From positions 66,555,714 through 66,619,713 of the forward strand of contig OZ007570.1 of NCBI GenBank assembly GCA_963931925.1: 64,000 nt of DNA, read 5' to 3'. The notes beneath the pieces are model-generated. The model was not told where the DNA came from. It ran no database searches and saw nothing but the letters and a program-made list of their open reading frames with translations. Positions 50,791 through 64,000 of this stretch are shown in pieces. The position numbers and the translations under genes are program-made. This DNA comes from Onchidella celtica (lineage: Eukaryota > Mollusca > Gastropoda > Systellommatophora > Onchidiidae). Each line of letters opens with the position of its first letter. Positions within the stretch are counted from its first letter, which is position 1.

Positions 50791-52433
50791 GAACAGATTT
50801 TTGCTTTTGTGTCTTCAGTATTTCAATGTTTGTGGGCTGTGAAATTTCAAGACCTTTCGGACTATGCCTTTGCATGGCCATTTATCTATTAAATTTTCAA
50901 TTTCCCTGTCAAAGCCTCTTTGGAATGCCCGCCAAAATCTATTAATTAAAGTATTTAAAGTCGTCAATTTCTATTCAATTGACAGTAGAATTTCTATAGC
51001 GCTGCATCTCGGTGCGAGATTGCCATTGTTGAACTTCAGTGCAATTTTATTCACTCATTTTTTTTGCTTGGGAATAATATTCAGCTTAGTATTATTGAGC
51101 TAGAGTTGGTCTTGTCATAAAATTGTATACACTGGTTGAAAGTCCTCTTTTCAGTACAGGTGCAAGTTGCAAGCGTCCCGTACGTGAAGAAAAGTTTTGC
51201 TACGTTTTCACTGCACTCAGCGAAAGTTTTGTAATAGTTTGGGATTCGTGTCTTCACAGATGACACTAATGTACAGAAAAGGGTCGGATTTATTTTGTTC
51301 GAATAATAATATGAGATTTGTGAAGAAATGGTTCGTTGGATGTAGGAAATGGCTAAGGTTCGATGTTCCCAATAAAACTATACTAAACTATTCGGGGAGA
51401 GCATTTTCATCTGCTTTCAGAAAACATTTCTGTCTAGGATCTACATTAGTTTTCGCTTCTAGCGAGCTGTTTATCTAAAAAAAAAACGCTCTCTGGTAAT
51501 TTTAGTATTCAGTACACAGAAGCCGAGCCCCCCCCCCCCCCAAACATACACACACACAAACCGCACATACACACACTAAAGCGCGCAAACTGAAGACTTC
51601 ATATTTTAAGAAATGGGATCAGACTCAATAAAATTTATTCCAATAATTGATGATTTGTCATGAGAAATATTGATTGTGAAATTAGTTCCCTACCCCCCGC
51701 CCTCTCCAGAGAGGATAATTAGTGCAAAATAGAAAAGAACGTATATCTGGGGCACACATAAGTATGTAAATATATGCAGAAGTAGGACTAGATTTTCCTT
51801 AAAATATACATAACAAACAGGTCTGACGGTCCGTGTGGACGGGACACGGCCCTGCCAAAGGAGTAAAAAAGAAGTACCATAAACGTCCAGAGTTTAATTC
51901 GTCTTTCACTGCAGGTATTTGGGGCCCACAGTTTGACAAAGTACCCTATAGAGATGTAGTCACCTGACACTAGGAGCTTTTCATGCCTGTAACCCTTGAC
52001 AAGTTTAGCGCGACTGAAAGACCACAACAAAACGCTGGAGAGAAATGATATTAATATGCACGACTTAACTATTTTTATTAGTCTATGGGGATCTCGCCCC
52101 TTATTGAATCTGACCGGGTCATAGAGTGGAGAATGTATTTGCTAAGGGCTTAGAAGGCAATAAGATTTGCTAACCTTGAATTCAAGGGGATGTGACGATG
52201 GTATTTATTAATGTAACTTTACTACGTATTTGTAATCATTTTGAAACACCTTTATGGCGAACCAACAATTTCTATAATAATCTCCAATCATGCTCTTTAT
52301 GTAAATGAAAATTAAAAGGCCACACAAACTGCTCAAAAGCTCAGCAGGCAGAAAGTTTGTTTTTCATATACACTTTCGTCAGCACATCAGTCCATATATT
52401 GTATTACTGTTTGTACAGTATATACTAATAAAG

Positions 52434-52700
52434 AGGACACGGTGGTCTAGAGGCAAGGTGATCGTCTCTCATGCCTAAGGTACAGGGTTTGAATCCCTGG
52501 CGATGCAGGCATGTTGGAATTTTGGGATTTTTCTCATATTTTTTCTGTCCCTGATCCTATGGTAGGTAGGATCTAGCACCTAGTCCTCTCGGATAAGGAC
52601 GAAAAATTTGGACGGCCACGTGTGCACGTTGCCCACGTTAAAGATACCTTGGCAGTTGGAAATCGAACTGAAGCAGGCCGAACAGGCCGCTGCCCGGGCA
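52434..52700 (+). mobile_element. tRNA-derived SINE, copy 2
   Basis: The head has an A-box match TGGTCTAGAGGC (52443-52454) and a B-box match GGTTTGAATCC, so the internal polymerase III promoter is better preserved than in the copy at 8686. The body shares the same ordered blocks, ending with GCACGTT/CACGTTAAAGATAC and GCAGTTGGAAATCGA. A short local duplication, GCACGTTGCCCACGTT, is specific to this copy. A-rich sequence follows but no clear tail repeat. A frame of 63 codons over its 3' half is incidental. Confidence 0.86.
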
Positions 52701-52842
52701 AAATTCTTAAAAAACAAACCGAATCCCCGCCACATCAAGAACAGTAAAGCAAGAAAAGTAAGGTGTAAATTGCCAAGGGCAGCGAATCTCCTAAAATAAA
52801 GAGCTGAACACGTCGATACACTATGTAAAAAAAAAAAAAAAA

Positions 52843-52958
52843 GGATATTGCTATGGGACCGTAGCCTAATTACAAAGCCAAATAGAAAAAAAATACTGAG
52901 ATGTGTTAACTGTTCAGCTATAGCCTGTAGTGTATACCGTCACGGTCCCCGAACAATA
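52843..52958 (+). mobile_element. Small MITE family, copy D
   Basis: Contains the core CTAATTACAAAGCCAAATAG and then ATACTGAG. The ends GGATATTGCTATGGGACCG and CGGTCCCCGAACAATAAC form imperfect inverted repeats of about 18 bases. It is flanked by an A16 run on the left and an AAC repeat on the right, so target duplications are obscured. Confidence 0.78.
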
Positions 52959-53846
52959 ACAACAACAACAACAACTAAACTCGCTCGGCTTCCAAAGACC
53001 CGATAAAGATAGAATAGAACACTCTATGAGGATACACTGTATTGTAGTAGTAAATGTAAGTGAGAAATATAAGAAAGAAAGAAGGGGCATTTAAATGTAT
53101 TGATTACCCATCCAACTGCTGTATATTTTATATGATGTGTCTTGTCTGTTGCTTTTAAACAGCAGCGCGTTAAAACTGGCAAGATTTGCTTACAACAGTA
53201 AATTTTCTCTACCTGTATAACAAGCGGCTAAAAGGGATAAAATGACAATAAAACGGAGTTCTCGGGCAAGAGAAAGCCCATAATACAACGCTCGTGCCCC
53301 GTGTCAAAACTCTATCATCATTAAGTAGAAGAATCGCATTTATGTTTTTCTATGATTTTTCAAGGCCTGTCAGCGAGGGCAGTAAAACAGGCATAAACCG
53401 TGGGGACACCGCGCAAAATTAACTTTGGCCCGTTGAAACATGGCATAAAAGGGCCAGAATATGTGGTGAAGATAGAGCTCTGCACAGACACCTGGAGACG
53501 GACATGCTGAGAGGGGTATGACGTGGAGGGCAATCAAAACGACGTATTCGACATTTTGAGTGATCATGAACTATAATACTTTACGATATGTTCCCAAATT
53601 CTCCAGAATCATTGACGTTATTTACGTGATTATGTGATAGGCATTCAGCTCATTACGACTGTGTTCCATAAATTTGTGAGGAATATCTCTAGAAAACGGC
53701 ATTTTGTATAACACACGTAGTTATTACTTTGGTCATCCAATTGAACATAAGCAATTTAATTTGAGTATAATGTGAAGAGAGCCAGTTGGTATTTGACCTT
53801 AATCTCCGGCTACAATAATCATGTTACTTGTTGGTTTTGAAGATCA

Positions 53847-53937
53847 TTTTGTAAATGTGTTTTAAATTGTTTAGATCAAGTTGTAGACCTAAACCTCTTT
53901 CAGAAAGGGCAGGACATGCTGAGAGTCCACTCCAGAA
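53847..53937 (+). repeat. Dispersed repeat, copy 2 (pair with 28071)
   Basis: Aligns with 28071-28180 over roughly 90 bases in the same orientation, with small indels. The best block is GATCAAGTTGTAGA followed by CCT and CTTTCAGAAAGG. Unclassified. Confidence 0.7.
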
Positions 53938-56900
53938 AGACGAAGAGAAGGAGAGGACGTTGGGGTAGAAGTGCTTGAAGAGGGAGGATAGGGAAGAGCA
54001 CACTTGCAGATGGAGGAATGGAAAAATGATTGCCTTTGGTGTATTATTGTGAAGTTCCATTCAATAATACCTGGGTATTAGGAACAACACACAAGAGGAA
54101 ATTCGGAGTAGAATTTCAAATCATTTCAAGAGACAGTTGTGCTCGTGTTGTGTACCTTCATTCACTGGTGAGAGCTCTTTTTTGTCTGCTATATTAATTT
54201 CATATCACTTCCTGAGACATGCACGTGCAGATACTTGAAGGGATGGAGAGAGAGAAAGAGGGGGGAGAGGGGGAAGAGGGAGAGAGAGGGACAGAGAGAG
54301 AGAGAGGGAGAGAGAGAGGAGGGAGAGAGAGAGAGGAGGGAGAGAGAGAGAGGAGGGAGAGAGAGAGGGATAGAAAGAGAGGGTGGTGTATATATATATC
54401 GCGAGAGAGAGGGAGATAGAGAAAGAGAGAGAGAGAAGAGGGAGAGACGGTGGATTGGTGCAAGCTAAAAACGAAATTTGACGATATCTCCAAGTCTGGC
54501 TGTTTGCTTGTGTGTACGTCTGTCTATATTACGCGTATTCATTAATCAGCCATTCTAGTTACCACATTTTCCACAACCCCCTCCAGACACATCCATTAAA
54601 ACGTGTAGTTCAGTAGACCAGGATAATTCAGTGAGAAATTATTAACCATCAAGAGAAAAACAAATAGAAAAAAACTATCTAATTTATTTTCAGACTCTTA
54701 AAAATCCCCCTGTTTTCATATCTTTTCTCCCTTTCACTCGTTCCACCCATTTTATTCATGAAACTTCAACAAATGAGATGACAGACAAAACGTTTCTGTA
54801 CACACAGTCAAGAGTCCCTCATGCCTTCATTATTTGCATCAATGTCGCCACCGTTGTTATGACAAGTTTAGAGAAGATCCAGCGACAAAACGAGACCTTA
54901 GTCAAACGCTCTTAACTAAACTTTACGTCTTGAAGTTCGGCACGAAGTGTCTTTTTCCATGTAGACACCGGCAGCGGTGGGCGGTGTCTTTGCGGTGTTG
55001 TCAGTGGACTTCGTACCATGGTGTAATCATCCACCCTGGCTCGTGCAAATTTGCGCATTCTCCACAACTTAAACTTTGGCCATTTCTTCTGTTTGTTCAT
55101 TTGACATTATCTGTTTCAATAATGACAAATTCTGGCATATTAGCTTCAAACATTTGTAGTTAATCTCGTGATAGTCCTGTCGTGATTTTGAAACAACTCT
55201 GTATTTAACTGCTATTCAGTGGGTTTAATCTTAGACGCCAGGACTCAAATTTCACCTTCTAACCTCACAAAAAGCAGTTTGCTTTACATGCTGCAATGAT
55301 GAATGATTGGAAAAAATTTGTCAGTGTGTGTAGACGATTTATACTCTGAGATCTTTCCCTGGTTTAAGATCTGTTTGAAGAGCGATATTTGACGGTGTCA
55401 GCCAGTCTTTGATATCCGCCCATGCTTTCAGCAAAATGGACATATATGGAGGACTGATTTTTGGCAAACCACGACAGTGTAAAATACTGATTATTTATAC
55501 AGAAGGAGTGGTATTTACACTGGGAACTCAATGTCCGTGTAGGTGGTTGTATGTAGGAGTGTGTCGAAGATTTCAGAACGTAGACAAGACTTGGTTATTC
55601 CTCATGACATAATAGATGTACAAAATGTTCTGAATTAATAAAACAAAAAACCACTAAACTGTAAACTGGATCCTGCTGGGCAAACGAAACTTAACATACA
55701 GAACACGGAAATATAACAAGTCATAAAATACACTGACAGTAAAGCCAACGTGAGAATTTTATTAGATTTTAAACATTAAATTAAAGTATCTTTGTAAATC
55801 TCTGAAAAGTTTATGTATTAACTGCCAGAAATACTGGTCGCAATACTCACGATAGACAGGGGAATGGGCAGAAGGAGTGGAAGGGCCCAGCATTTTGCAT
55901 CTTCTGTGAGTCCATGGAAATTGTGCCGGGACGACAAGAAAATCTTGAACAATTTCACAGAGAGTTTGACACAGCAGTGGCGGACCTGCGTTTTTGGGAC
56001 CTTGAAGTTTGAACTGTTATGGAGCCCCTTCTTAACCAGGAGCAATAAGGCGACATCCAAAATTCTGCCATTTGAAAAAAAAGTTTTTTCAGGGTCCATC
56101 CAGCATCAGGAATTAGCTTCATTAGTTTCATAGAACACCCGCCACCATGGCACAGACAGGTAGTGAGTCGCAGCAGGTCTGGATGCAAGATTGCAGCGAG
56201 ACACACAAAAGAGAAATGTATTTGCGGAGAACTACGGGAGTCATCGAAATAAGGAAAACCCAGACGTTGCATGAAGACGACAACGGACTCAGAGCAAAAT
56301 TAAAGCCAAAAATACAAAAACAAAGGCTGTTTTCTACGGTCAGAAACCGACAGAACTAGACATTGTATAGCACCAGGCCAATTGTTGTTGTGTTTTTTTT
56401 TCTTCTGTCTGGGTAAGTTACGTTAAGGAGTTTGACAATGTGTACGTACCACTTGAGTCAGACGTAGACAAATTACAAAACACTTGCGTGTGTATGGATT
56501 GTTTTTCCAGTGGTTCTGTGACGCCAGCTGAAATATCCACTGCTTTCGTGCGAAACCAGTCTTAGGGGTCTCGGCACATGAGAACTAATGTTAGTTATGT
56601 TATCCACTAATACTTTGGATAGATGTTTTGCCTTTCCTTCAAGATGAAGGACAGAGATAACTGAATTATCAATGGGGCTCTTGAAGTCCTGGACAATGCC
56701 TGCTAATTGGAGTATAATAATCTGAATGAGAGGGAAAACATCTTTGGCGCAATGCCAAAAAACAACAACAACCGCTTTCCTTGTGAAAATAGAGATGCTG
56801 AGCTCACTATGTAACAAGTGAACTTTCGAGATAAAGGCTCAATAACGAATGAAAATCTTGTATTATTTTCAAGTCATAACAACAAAATTCTGAGAACCGC

Positions 56901-57249
56901 TGATGCACGGATTTACGTCTTGTTTGAAATTATATAACACATTAACCAACAGTTTTAGGGTTATTTTTTTTTTCACGTTTACAGTAATAGATCATAGTAA
57001 CTGTTTTTACTGAAGTGCAAGATAGAACCTTTTCGAACACATAATAATCTGTTTTATAGCTATCAGGTAGATCGAGACGGCAGGTAGCTTTACTCAATCC
57101 ATGCTGTCACGTCTTGACCCATTCAAGAGCAGTACCGAGTGTCTCTTATGAATGATAATGATCGTGTTGGACGTCACTGTAGGACAGGATACATGTCAAG
57201 CAGCAGGGACGCCAAATTTTCATTCTGGGTGATTTTTCAACGTGGCAAT
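53938..57249. other. No gene recognised; one GA tract inside
   Basis: The sequence on either side of the GA tract at 54238-54447 shows frames up to 114 codons (complement of 56473-56817) without recognisable domains. No RNA gene or additional repeat copy was seen. Confidence 0.45.
54238..54447. repeat. GA/GGGA-rich purine tract
   Basis: GAGAGAGG and GGGA units recur over about 200 bases, interrupted once by a TATATATA stretch near 54390. The basic/acidic frames across it are artefacts. Confidence 0.93.
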
Positions 57250-57466
<217 letters not shown>

Positions 57467-58015
57467 CAGCAGTCTATATGACACTTAATCTTGCATTTTT
57501 TTTTTTGTGATCAGCGGCGCCATCTGCGTTCCCCCGTGTCGTAATTCACACCTTGAGAGGTGACTCAGTGCAGATTTGCCGAATGCATCTTCTTGCCTGA
57601 CATAATTTATTCAAATCATAGACAGCCGTGTCTTGCCCGGTCCAAATTCAGCTCGTAAACCTTTGACCGAGCCCCCCCCCCTCCCCTGGGGCCGGATATA
57701 AAAAGACATTGAATAATAAGTGACCGCTACAAAAACCATTGAAATGTTAACATTGTCTACGTCACGCTATGCCTGTTTGCTTCTGTGTTATATTGTTTTG
57801 TCCGGACTCGCGTAAACTACATGGAAATAGGTTCGTGTATGCGAGAGCATGTGGGGGATTCCGTGTTTTACAATAGGGATTGGTAATACGGTCCCTTGTC
57901 CTGTGTAAGGTTCTGTGATGATCTGGGAATGATTACAGAAAAGACAGAGAAGAACTAGAGCAATCTCTGGTCATGCACTTAACTTCAAGCATTTGGGATT
58001 CCCAAGAGATTGTTT

Positions 58016-58262
58016 GATGGATGGATGGATGGATGGATGGATGGATGGATGGATGGATGGATGGATGGATGGATGGATGGATGGATGGATGGATGGATGG
58101 ACGGACAGACGGACGGACATATGGATGGACGGACAGCCGAGCTGATGGATGAATGGATGGATGAACGGACAGACAGACGAACCGATGGATGAATGGACGG
58201 ACAGACGAAGACAAGTGGGCGGATGGAAGGATGAACAGGCAGATGGATAGATGCATGGAAGG
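58016..58262. repeat. GGAT microsatellite with diverged GGAC/CAGA extension
   Basis: About 21 pure GGAT units (58016-58100) pass into mixed GGAC, GACA and GATG units. The complement reads as Ser-Ile-His-Pro repeats in all frames because the unit length is four. Confidence 0.95.
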
Positions 58263-61200
58263 ATATTATTATGAAAACAATTGAGAAACAGATTATTCTA
58301 TAAGTTTCTCCATTACTGTTCACCGAACTGGTAGCTTAACTTTACCATAGGACCAGTCTGTGCTTGATTAGGTCAAAGCAAAGGCATTAAAACATTTGCT
58401 TTCTGATTTCCCCGCAGAAAGACATCAGTGTACAAATATAGGCCCACTGACCGTGCCTCCCCCCCCCCCTCCTCCTCCTCCTGCCCATGGTCCACACTTT
58501 GGATGTAAGAGACGCTCTCAGTGCATAATACGTTATTCCAATATCAATTGTCCGGACGGGAAACGTCACGCTTAACTGGCAAGCCTAGGTGTCTATATCA
58601 ACACCACTTTAGCACAGAATGCATTACTTAGTCAAGCGAAGCAACACCTGGCCAGGGGCGCATGCTCAGATGAGTCCAAAGTTAAATAAGACGGACAGCC
58701 AACATGGCAGTAAGGTTTTAATATGGATTTACACGTGGGCTATCGTCGACGTTTTATTTTAGTCTCTGTTTTTGTTTTCCCATTGGCCGAATTTGTCAAA
58801 TGTCAGAGGACCTTTCAGTTTTTAGCTCGATCTGTCAACCGTCATTGGTCCATCAGTTTGTTTGTTTTGGCTAAATTTTCTGAATTATGTCAGAGTTTCC
58901 ATAGTTTTCCCAAACTGCCACATAACTGTGCATGGCCATAAAGGAATTCAAACGTTTTGAATGTTGGTTTGGAAAAGTGACACATTGTCAAACGTAATTC
59001 TGAATGCTATAAAGAAAATAAATGTGTATTTCTATTAAGCTTCGTCTCTGAAACAGTCTCAATGGTAGAAAAAAGTTTCTTAATTCTGCATCAAGATATT
59101 CAGAGTTAAGTAATTATTTACTCTGTACATAGCAATGTGTGGACACCGCTGTGATTTTGTTTTTAGTACGTTACGTTTTCTCTTTTCTGTTTTTATTTAT
59201 CAACAAATATAAACATGTCCTTACTTCTGTAATTTAATTTGCGTTAATAAAGAATCAGAGAATTGAACATTTTTCCCCATTGTTTTATCGTCGAAATAAA
59301 TACAGAATAAATAAAAAAGATTGTCCAAATCTGTTTAACAAATTGATTTTATATCAAGAGGCAGACCAGTTTTGTTCGTCGTGGGGTGTTTTCTCAGATG
59401 CACTAGGGCAAAACAAACATTATGTTGTACTGGTGAAGACCTGTCTTTGTGGGCGACTGTCGTCATCATAACGATGACACTGGGAATTCAAACGACGCAG
59501 CAGTTGTTTTTGCCACAGCTGAGAAGGCGGATGCTATCTCTATTTTCTGATTCTTTGATGATACTGTATTGTTTTAAACATATTAATATTGTTTTTTGTT
59601 GTTTTTTACGTATTTTTGTGCAGCCATCTGTTGTTTTTCAAACAGAGGTTGACCCGGTTAATGCCTTTTGACTGATGTAGACAAAAAACGCTTATCTTCC
59701 CTTTCAAAACAGAGGATGCGCAGGATTTATTTTTGCTTTGCCAAGCTGTTTGCCGTCGTTATCGTTTCCAATCTCAAGGCGGCATTTTCTATGATTGGTT
59801 CATGTTATTATTTTCATGGCTAAAATGGATTGAAAAGGCAGATTTTTTAAAACTGTTTTTGATTTGTTTCACTTAATGTCGTATGTAAGACTTGTGAAAC
59901 AGATATTTTAAATTACTTGTACCCAAAAATGGCGATGGGATATTGCATGACGGTTAAATAATATTATTTGTGTGACTTTGATGAAACCTCCAAGAGGGAT
60001 TACTTTCTTAGCCTATCACTATTACATTCTTTACATATTTGAAATATTTCTAATGAATAGCAAGAAATCCGCGCAGTGTTCCCGCCACTCAGATAATGCA
60101 TTAAAATCTGAGTTTACTTCTTTGATATCGAGGTATTTTCCACCTGACTAAATCTTCTAACGATCAAACACTCAAATGTTTTCACTCTGTTGATTTGGTC
60201 TTGGGATAATGGGATAATTACATCTGGGCTTTGTGCAATGAAAGACCTGCGGATTTTAATGTCAATTCAACAGCCTCTCTTTCGTCATAAGTTCGTATGT
60301 TTTTTTCAGCTATGGAACGGTTTTTATTGAAAAGTCGTTTTCTTTTTTTTTTTATCATTTTGCCAACAAGTTAATTCTTCACGTCTAAATTTGGGTAACC
60401 TCGTGATGTTACGCAGCATTGTTAAATGTTCCTTTGATGTTGTTGCAGGGATGGATCTTTGTCATGAAAGTTTGAACAGGTGCTCTGGTCTCTCGAATAA
60501 ATCTCAGTATAATTAAAAATAATAATAATAACAAAATTTATTCTGGGGGGGGGGGGGGGAGGAGGAGGAACTGCGGTAGACCAGGATTATGCAGATTATG
60601 AAGGAAAACTAAATAAATTATGCAGTTAATTTGTGCAGTCTTTGTGTTTTTTATTTTTTTATTTTGTTGTTGTTGTAATTTTCATTTAATTTCTTATTTC
60701 CTCACCCCATTTATGTCCTAAGATTACAGAGCCTTTGAACTTGAAGGAATACCTAGTTGGTACTTACGGTCCACTTTGCCGCAAAGCCGTGTGGGTGCGG
60801 CTAATTGTCTTTCCCCGAAACGATCAGTTTATCCGGGAAATTGCATATTAATGATCTTTTCAATGATTTGATTTCCACAATCTTGCCATGTCACGAAATC
60901 GGTTATGATGTGAAACTGACATTAACTGCAGTATTAACATTTTCTCTTAAGTTTCTCTTCCACCCACAGCCCTGTTTAGCTACGCCGCTGTGAAGATACG
61001 TCATCATTTATCGTCGTGAATTATGTTCTTGTCAAACATCGTTTAATATTGCAGGACCAGGTGTTAAGTACGATATTAAACTCCCAGAATTGTAGTAAAT
61101 CCTGAAGATTATATACCGACATAAAAAATAAATACAAAAAATATCGCATCTGAATTTCAACGTTTTTTGTCCCGGTTTGAACTATCTAAATTCTTCTCAT

Positions 61201-64000
61201 TACGATACAGATCGCAAAGTGACATCAAACAGATGACGCCTTTCATGACGTCGGGCGAATGTTTGGTTTTAGCGTCACGCAACAACGGAAGTCTTTACAG
61301 GGGAAAGACAAGCTCAGTGGCCTAGAAAATCAGGAAAAGCCCTCTTAGAAAACATGATTTGCCTTTTGAGATAACACGGGATGTCATCATATATCACTTA
61401 TAGTATCGTGCAGTCAAACCGTTGCACTGTCTACTCTTCACAAATCTACTGACGTATTTGCTGCCCTAGTTTGGCACCTTTAACAGCGGAACTTTTTTTA
61501 TATCTACCATGTTTCCTGTCAAAACATCGTTATTAAACAAACCGCCGTATTTTGTTATTGGTTACGAACTAGTTAAAGTATTGCACCACTCTGGCAGACC
61601 TCAAATACGTTTCCCGACAGGTCCATCCCTGCCCTAATAGCGTATATATATTTTCCGCCCTTGGCGCTCTTTCATCTATTTGAAATTACCCGAGCATTTC
61701 ACGAGAAAGTTCCCCCTTTTTAACGGTTCCACTATTTACAGACTGATTGTTATCGTGACGTTATGGCATTCGCTGGCTCTGTGAACTTAACGACAGGGCC
61801 CATAATTCCACACCCTGCCTTGTAATACTGGACGGGCCGCTAATGAATTGATCAACATAAAACCTTAGACACTAAAATGCAGAAATGAGCCGTGTAATTT
61901 GATTATTTATCCAGAATATTACATTTCGGATCGTTTCACAAACACCGTTCGTGAGATATAAGAAAAACGTGGCACTTTTAACAAACATGGATAGTGGAAA
62001 AATATCTTGATATTTCTATTTGGTCACAAATGTTTCAATATAGAAATATGTGCCTGTACTGAGCTTATTGTGTCTGGCTGTGGCCTTTGACACAGAACAT
62101 CCCTTGTTGACACTTGAGCTTCGACAGACGTTATTCGTCAACACTTTCGTTTATTGCTGAAATGAATTTTCAAAATTTCCTGATAATTTCTTTCCCTATT
62201 TGACTATAGGACGAAAATGTGTCTTCAGTAAAATCTTATGTTCCACATAGCGGAAGAAATCGTTGAAACGAAGACTGTTTGAACCTGTAAATCTCGCCTC
62301 TCGGAACTCAAACAAATCATAATCAGTTACATGTGGTGAGTTATATGCGTGACAAAACTCCCCGTGCAAAGCAAGATATACATGTAAAGCCAAGCCTGTA
62401 GCCCGCAGTTGGATGATGTGGTATACATTGAAGGGAATAGGGAGGGTGGTATAGTCTGGGGGCGGTCCTGGACAAGTCATTGAAACAGCGTCAACGAAAG
62501 TTGTCCTGGGCAAAACCTGACCAAAGTCTCCATCGATCACGGATAACCGTCTTTTATCAGGTTTCTTCACAGTTCTACGACAAGTGGCGATAATGCACCA
62601 ATCATTGGACCTCAGTCTCACAGCTCAGATGCTGATAATGTTAACACATTCATATTAAACGCATTTCTATACAAGCCCGATAAAGGGCTCCAAGTACTGG
62701 AAGCCTGCAAGGGTGAATCTGAAAGGTTGAGATACTGATCTCAAATCTACGAGGTTTCGTAATCCTCCCCTCCCTTTTTTGTTGGTTCAGTGCGGGGCGG
62801 GGGAGAGGGCAGACTCTACGTAGCAATAACACCAAGGACTCCGACATTCGAATGGTCAAAGATATCAGTTTGGTTCAGAATAACAAGAAATTCACAGTTC
62901 GAAACTTTGTTTGAAGAGAAATGGAAGTGGAATGTCTAAGCGAGCACACGCTCCAGGATAGTTTAGACTATTAAATTGCCTTGCTGTGGTATTCTGACGT
63001 ACATGGCACTTTGTTCGGATATTACTGTTGTTATTGTTGGCCTGTATGTGTGAATGCGTGAACGCCAGTGTCATTGCAAGATTGTACCTGGCACACGTAA
63101 CACATTTTTTGTTATGATGTATTTGTATTCCCTTATTATTGTCTTGCATTACTGATGTAGAGTTGTGTAATTCAGTTCTTCATTTGCCGAATTTACACAT
63201 TAACTGGTTCTCCATATATATCTATTAGTTGTACTTAAGATTCAGTGCTTCATACGACAATGTCTCTGTGTTCATCAAATAGAAAGCCAATGGACTTTTC
63301 ATTTGCGACAGGTGAATGTCTGAATCAGTTTGGTTTCATTGTGATCTCAGCCAGACAGCAAGATGTTGTCTTCATCATACTAAAATTACAAGCATGACCT
63401 TATGAAAACCCTACGGTTTTTCCCCCGTTTCTTAAAAATTGTTATCGTTGTTTCTTTTTTAACCGTATTTTCCCTGTGATTAATTCACTGTACATGCGTA
63501 TCGCGCAGAACTATATAGCAAAGAGTGACGCATTGGGAGGACATGAAATGGGCGGTGCCTAAATACCAAAATATTCTGACAAAAAGCTCAATCTCTCATC
63601 ATTCTACGACATATTTGATCATACTAACCCTGTCTAAACTGCCGCGAGGTATTGAGTAAAAGCACAATGGTTAATACCTTAAAGGTTTACGTTTATAACT
63701 AGGCGTGTTTACACCATAATTGTGTGATCATCTTGAAATATGCGCCCAAAATATCACCAAAGCATAGCTAGATGCGACACTTATCTCTGTATGTAAACAT
63801 TACCACAGCCCACTGCATCAACACAAGTCACCCACGATTTTAATGCAATGTTTATGAAACCTCATAATGGTTATGACTCAAATCTCAGACGTCTATACAG
63901 AAGCTACCAGCGAGAGAAAAATAAACCTTAACGTGCCCACCCTACAGACCAGAGGATATCGCAGGCTTCCCTAACTTTTCATCTCATGCTCCATAACATT

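Larger units (their letters stand above)
49580..53846. other. No gene recognised; MITE copies C and D and SINE copy 2 inside
   Basis: Outside the listed elements I see a C14-type run followed by CA-rich sequence near 51527-51575, an A16 run near 52827 that abuts MITE copy D, and an AAC repeat near 52962-52975. No coding similarity was recognised. Confidence 0.45.

Noticed and set aside
52434-52510. A genuine tRNA gene
   Set aside because: A and B boxes are present, but the rest does not fold convincingly as a cloverleaf, and homologous sequence continues far past the tRNA-like part, as in a SINE.
52608-52799. Lys/Arg-rich 63-codon frame
   Set aside because: It lies within the 3' half of SINE copy 2 and its A-rich flank.
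62196-62621. 141-codon complementary frame, the longest not over simple repeats
   Set aside because: No motif or family recognised, no splice or promoter context that I could defend, and a length still plausible by chance in 64 kb. A translated database search would settle it.

Overview
This window looks like eukaryotic nuclear DNA from a large, repeat-rich genome. It is AT-rich by eye, carries many microsatellites and mobile-element relics, and has no bacterial-style gene packing, no rRNA or tRNA cluster, and no convincing host exon. The mobile elements fit a marine invertebrate, most plausibly a gastropod or other mollusc: a tRNA-headed SINE, a CR1/L2-like LINE with an ATT-repeat tail, and small hAT-type MITEs. 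That placement is inference and weak. The only protein-coding similarity I recognise is the C-terminal part of a LINE reverse transcriptase.

Layout. 1-5.5 kb: unannotated DNA with one short hAT-type MITE (995-1152) and ATTC, TTTC and CAGA tetranucleotide tracts. 5.53-7.76 kb: a 2.2-kb purine-rich minisatellite of nearly 60 units, whose stop-free complement gives a spurious reading frame of more than 800 codons. 8.7-8.9 kb: a tRNA-derived SINE. 9-24 kb: mostly featureless, with GA/CT tracts and a near-perfect 73-nt hairpin at 13264-13336. 24.68-27.23 kb: a candidate 2.55-kb DNA transposon with TATCCCCC-rich inverted ends, containing a nested hAT-type MITE with its own 8-bp target duplication. 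28-38 kb: mostly featureless, with a LINE-tail copy at 32.3 kb, a long ATCT array at 33.3 kb and a small MITE at 36.8 kb. 38.9-39.9 kb: the 5'-truncated LINE with a single in-frame stop. 40-53 kb: three more copies of the small MITE, a 201-bp foldback element with 80-nt arms (49379-49579) and a second SINE copy. 53-64 kb: a second copy of an unclassified dispersed repeat, GA, ATCT and GGAT arrays, then about 6 kb with nothing recognised.

The window therefore reads as intergenic or deep-intronic DNA shaped by transposition and microsatellite growth. No pathway or operon can be described. The most promising candidates for undescribed entities are the TATCCCCC element, the foldback element, the four-copy small MITE family and the 73-nt hairpin. 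Sequences were aligned by eye, so percentages and edges are approximate except where exact coordinates are argued.
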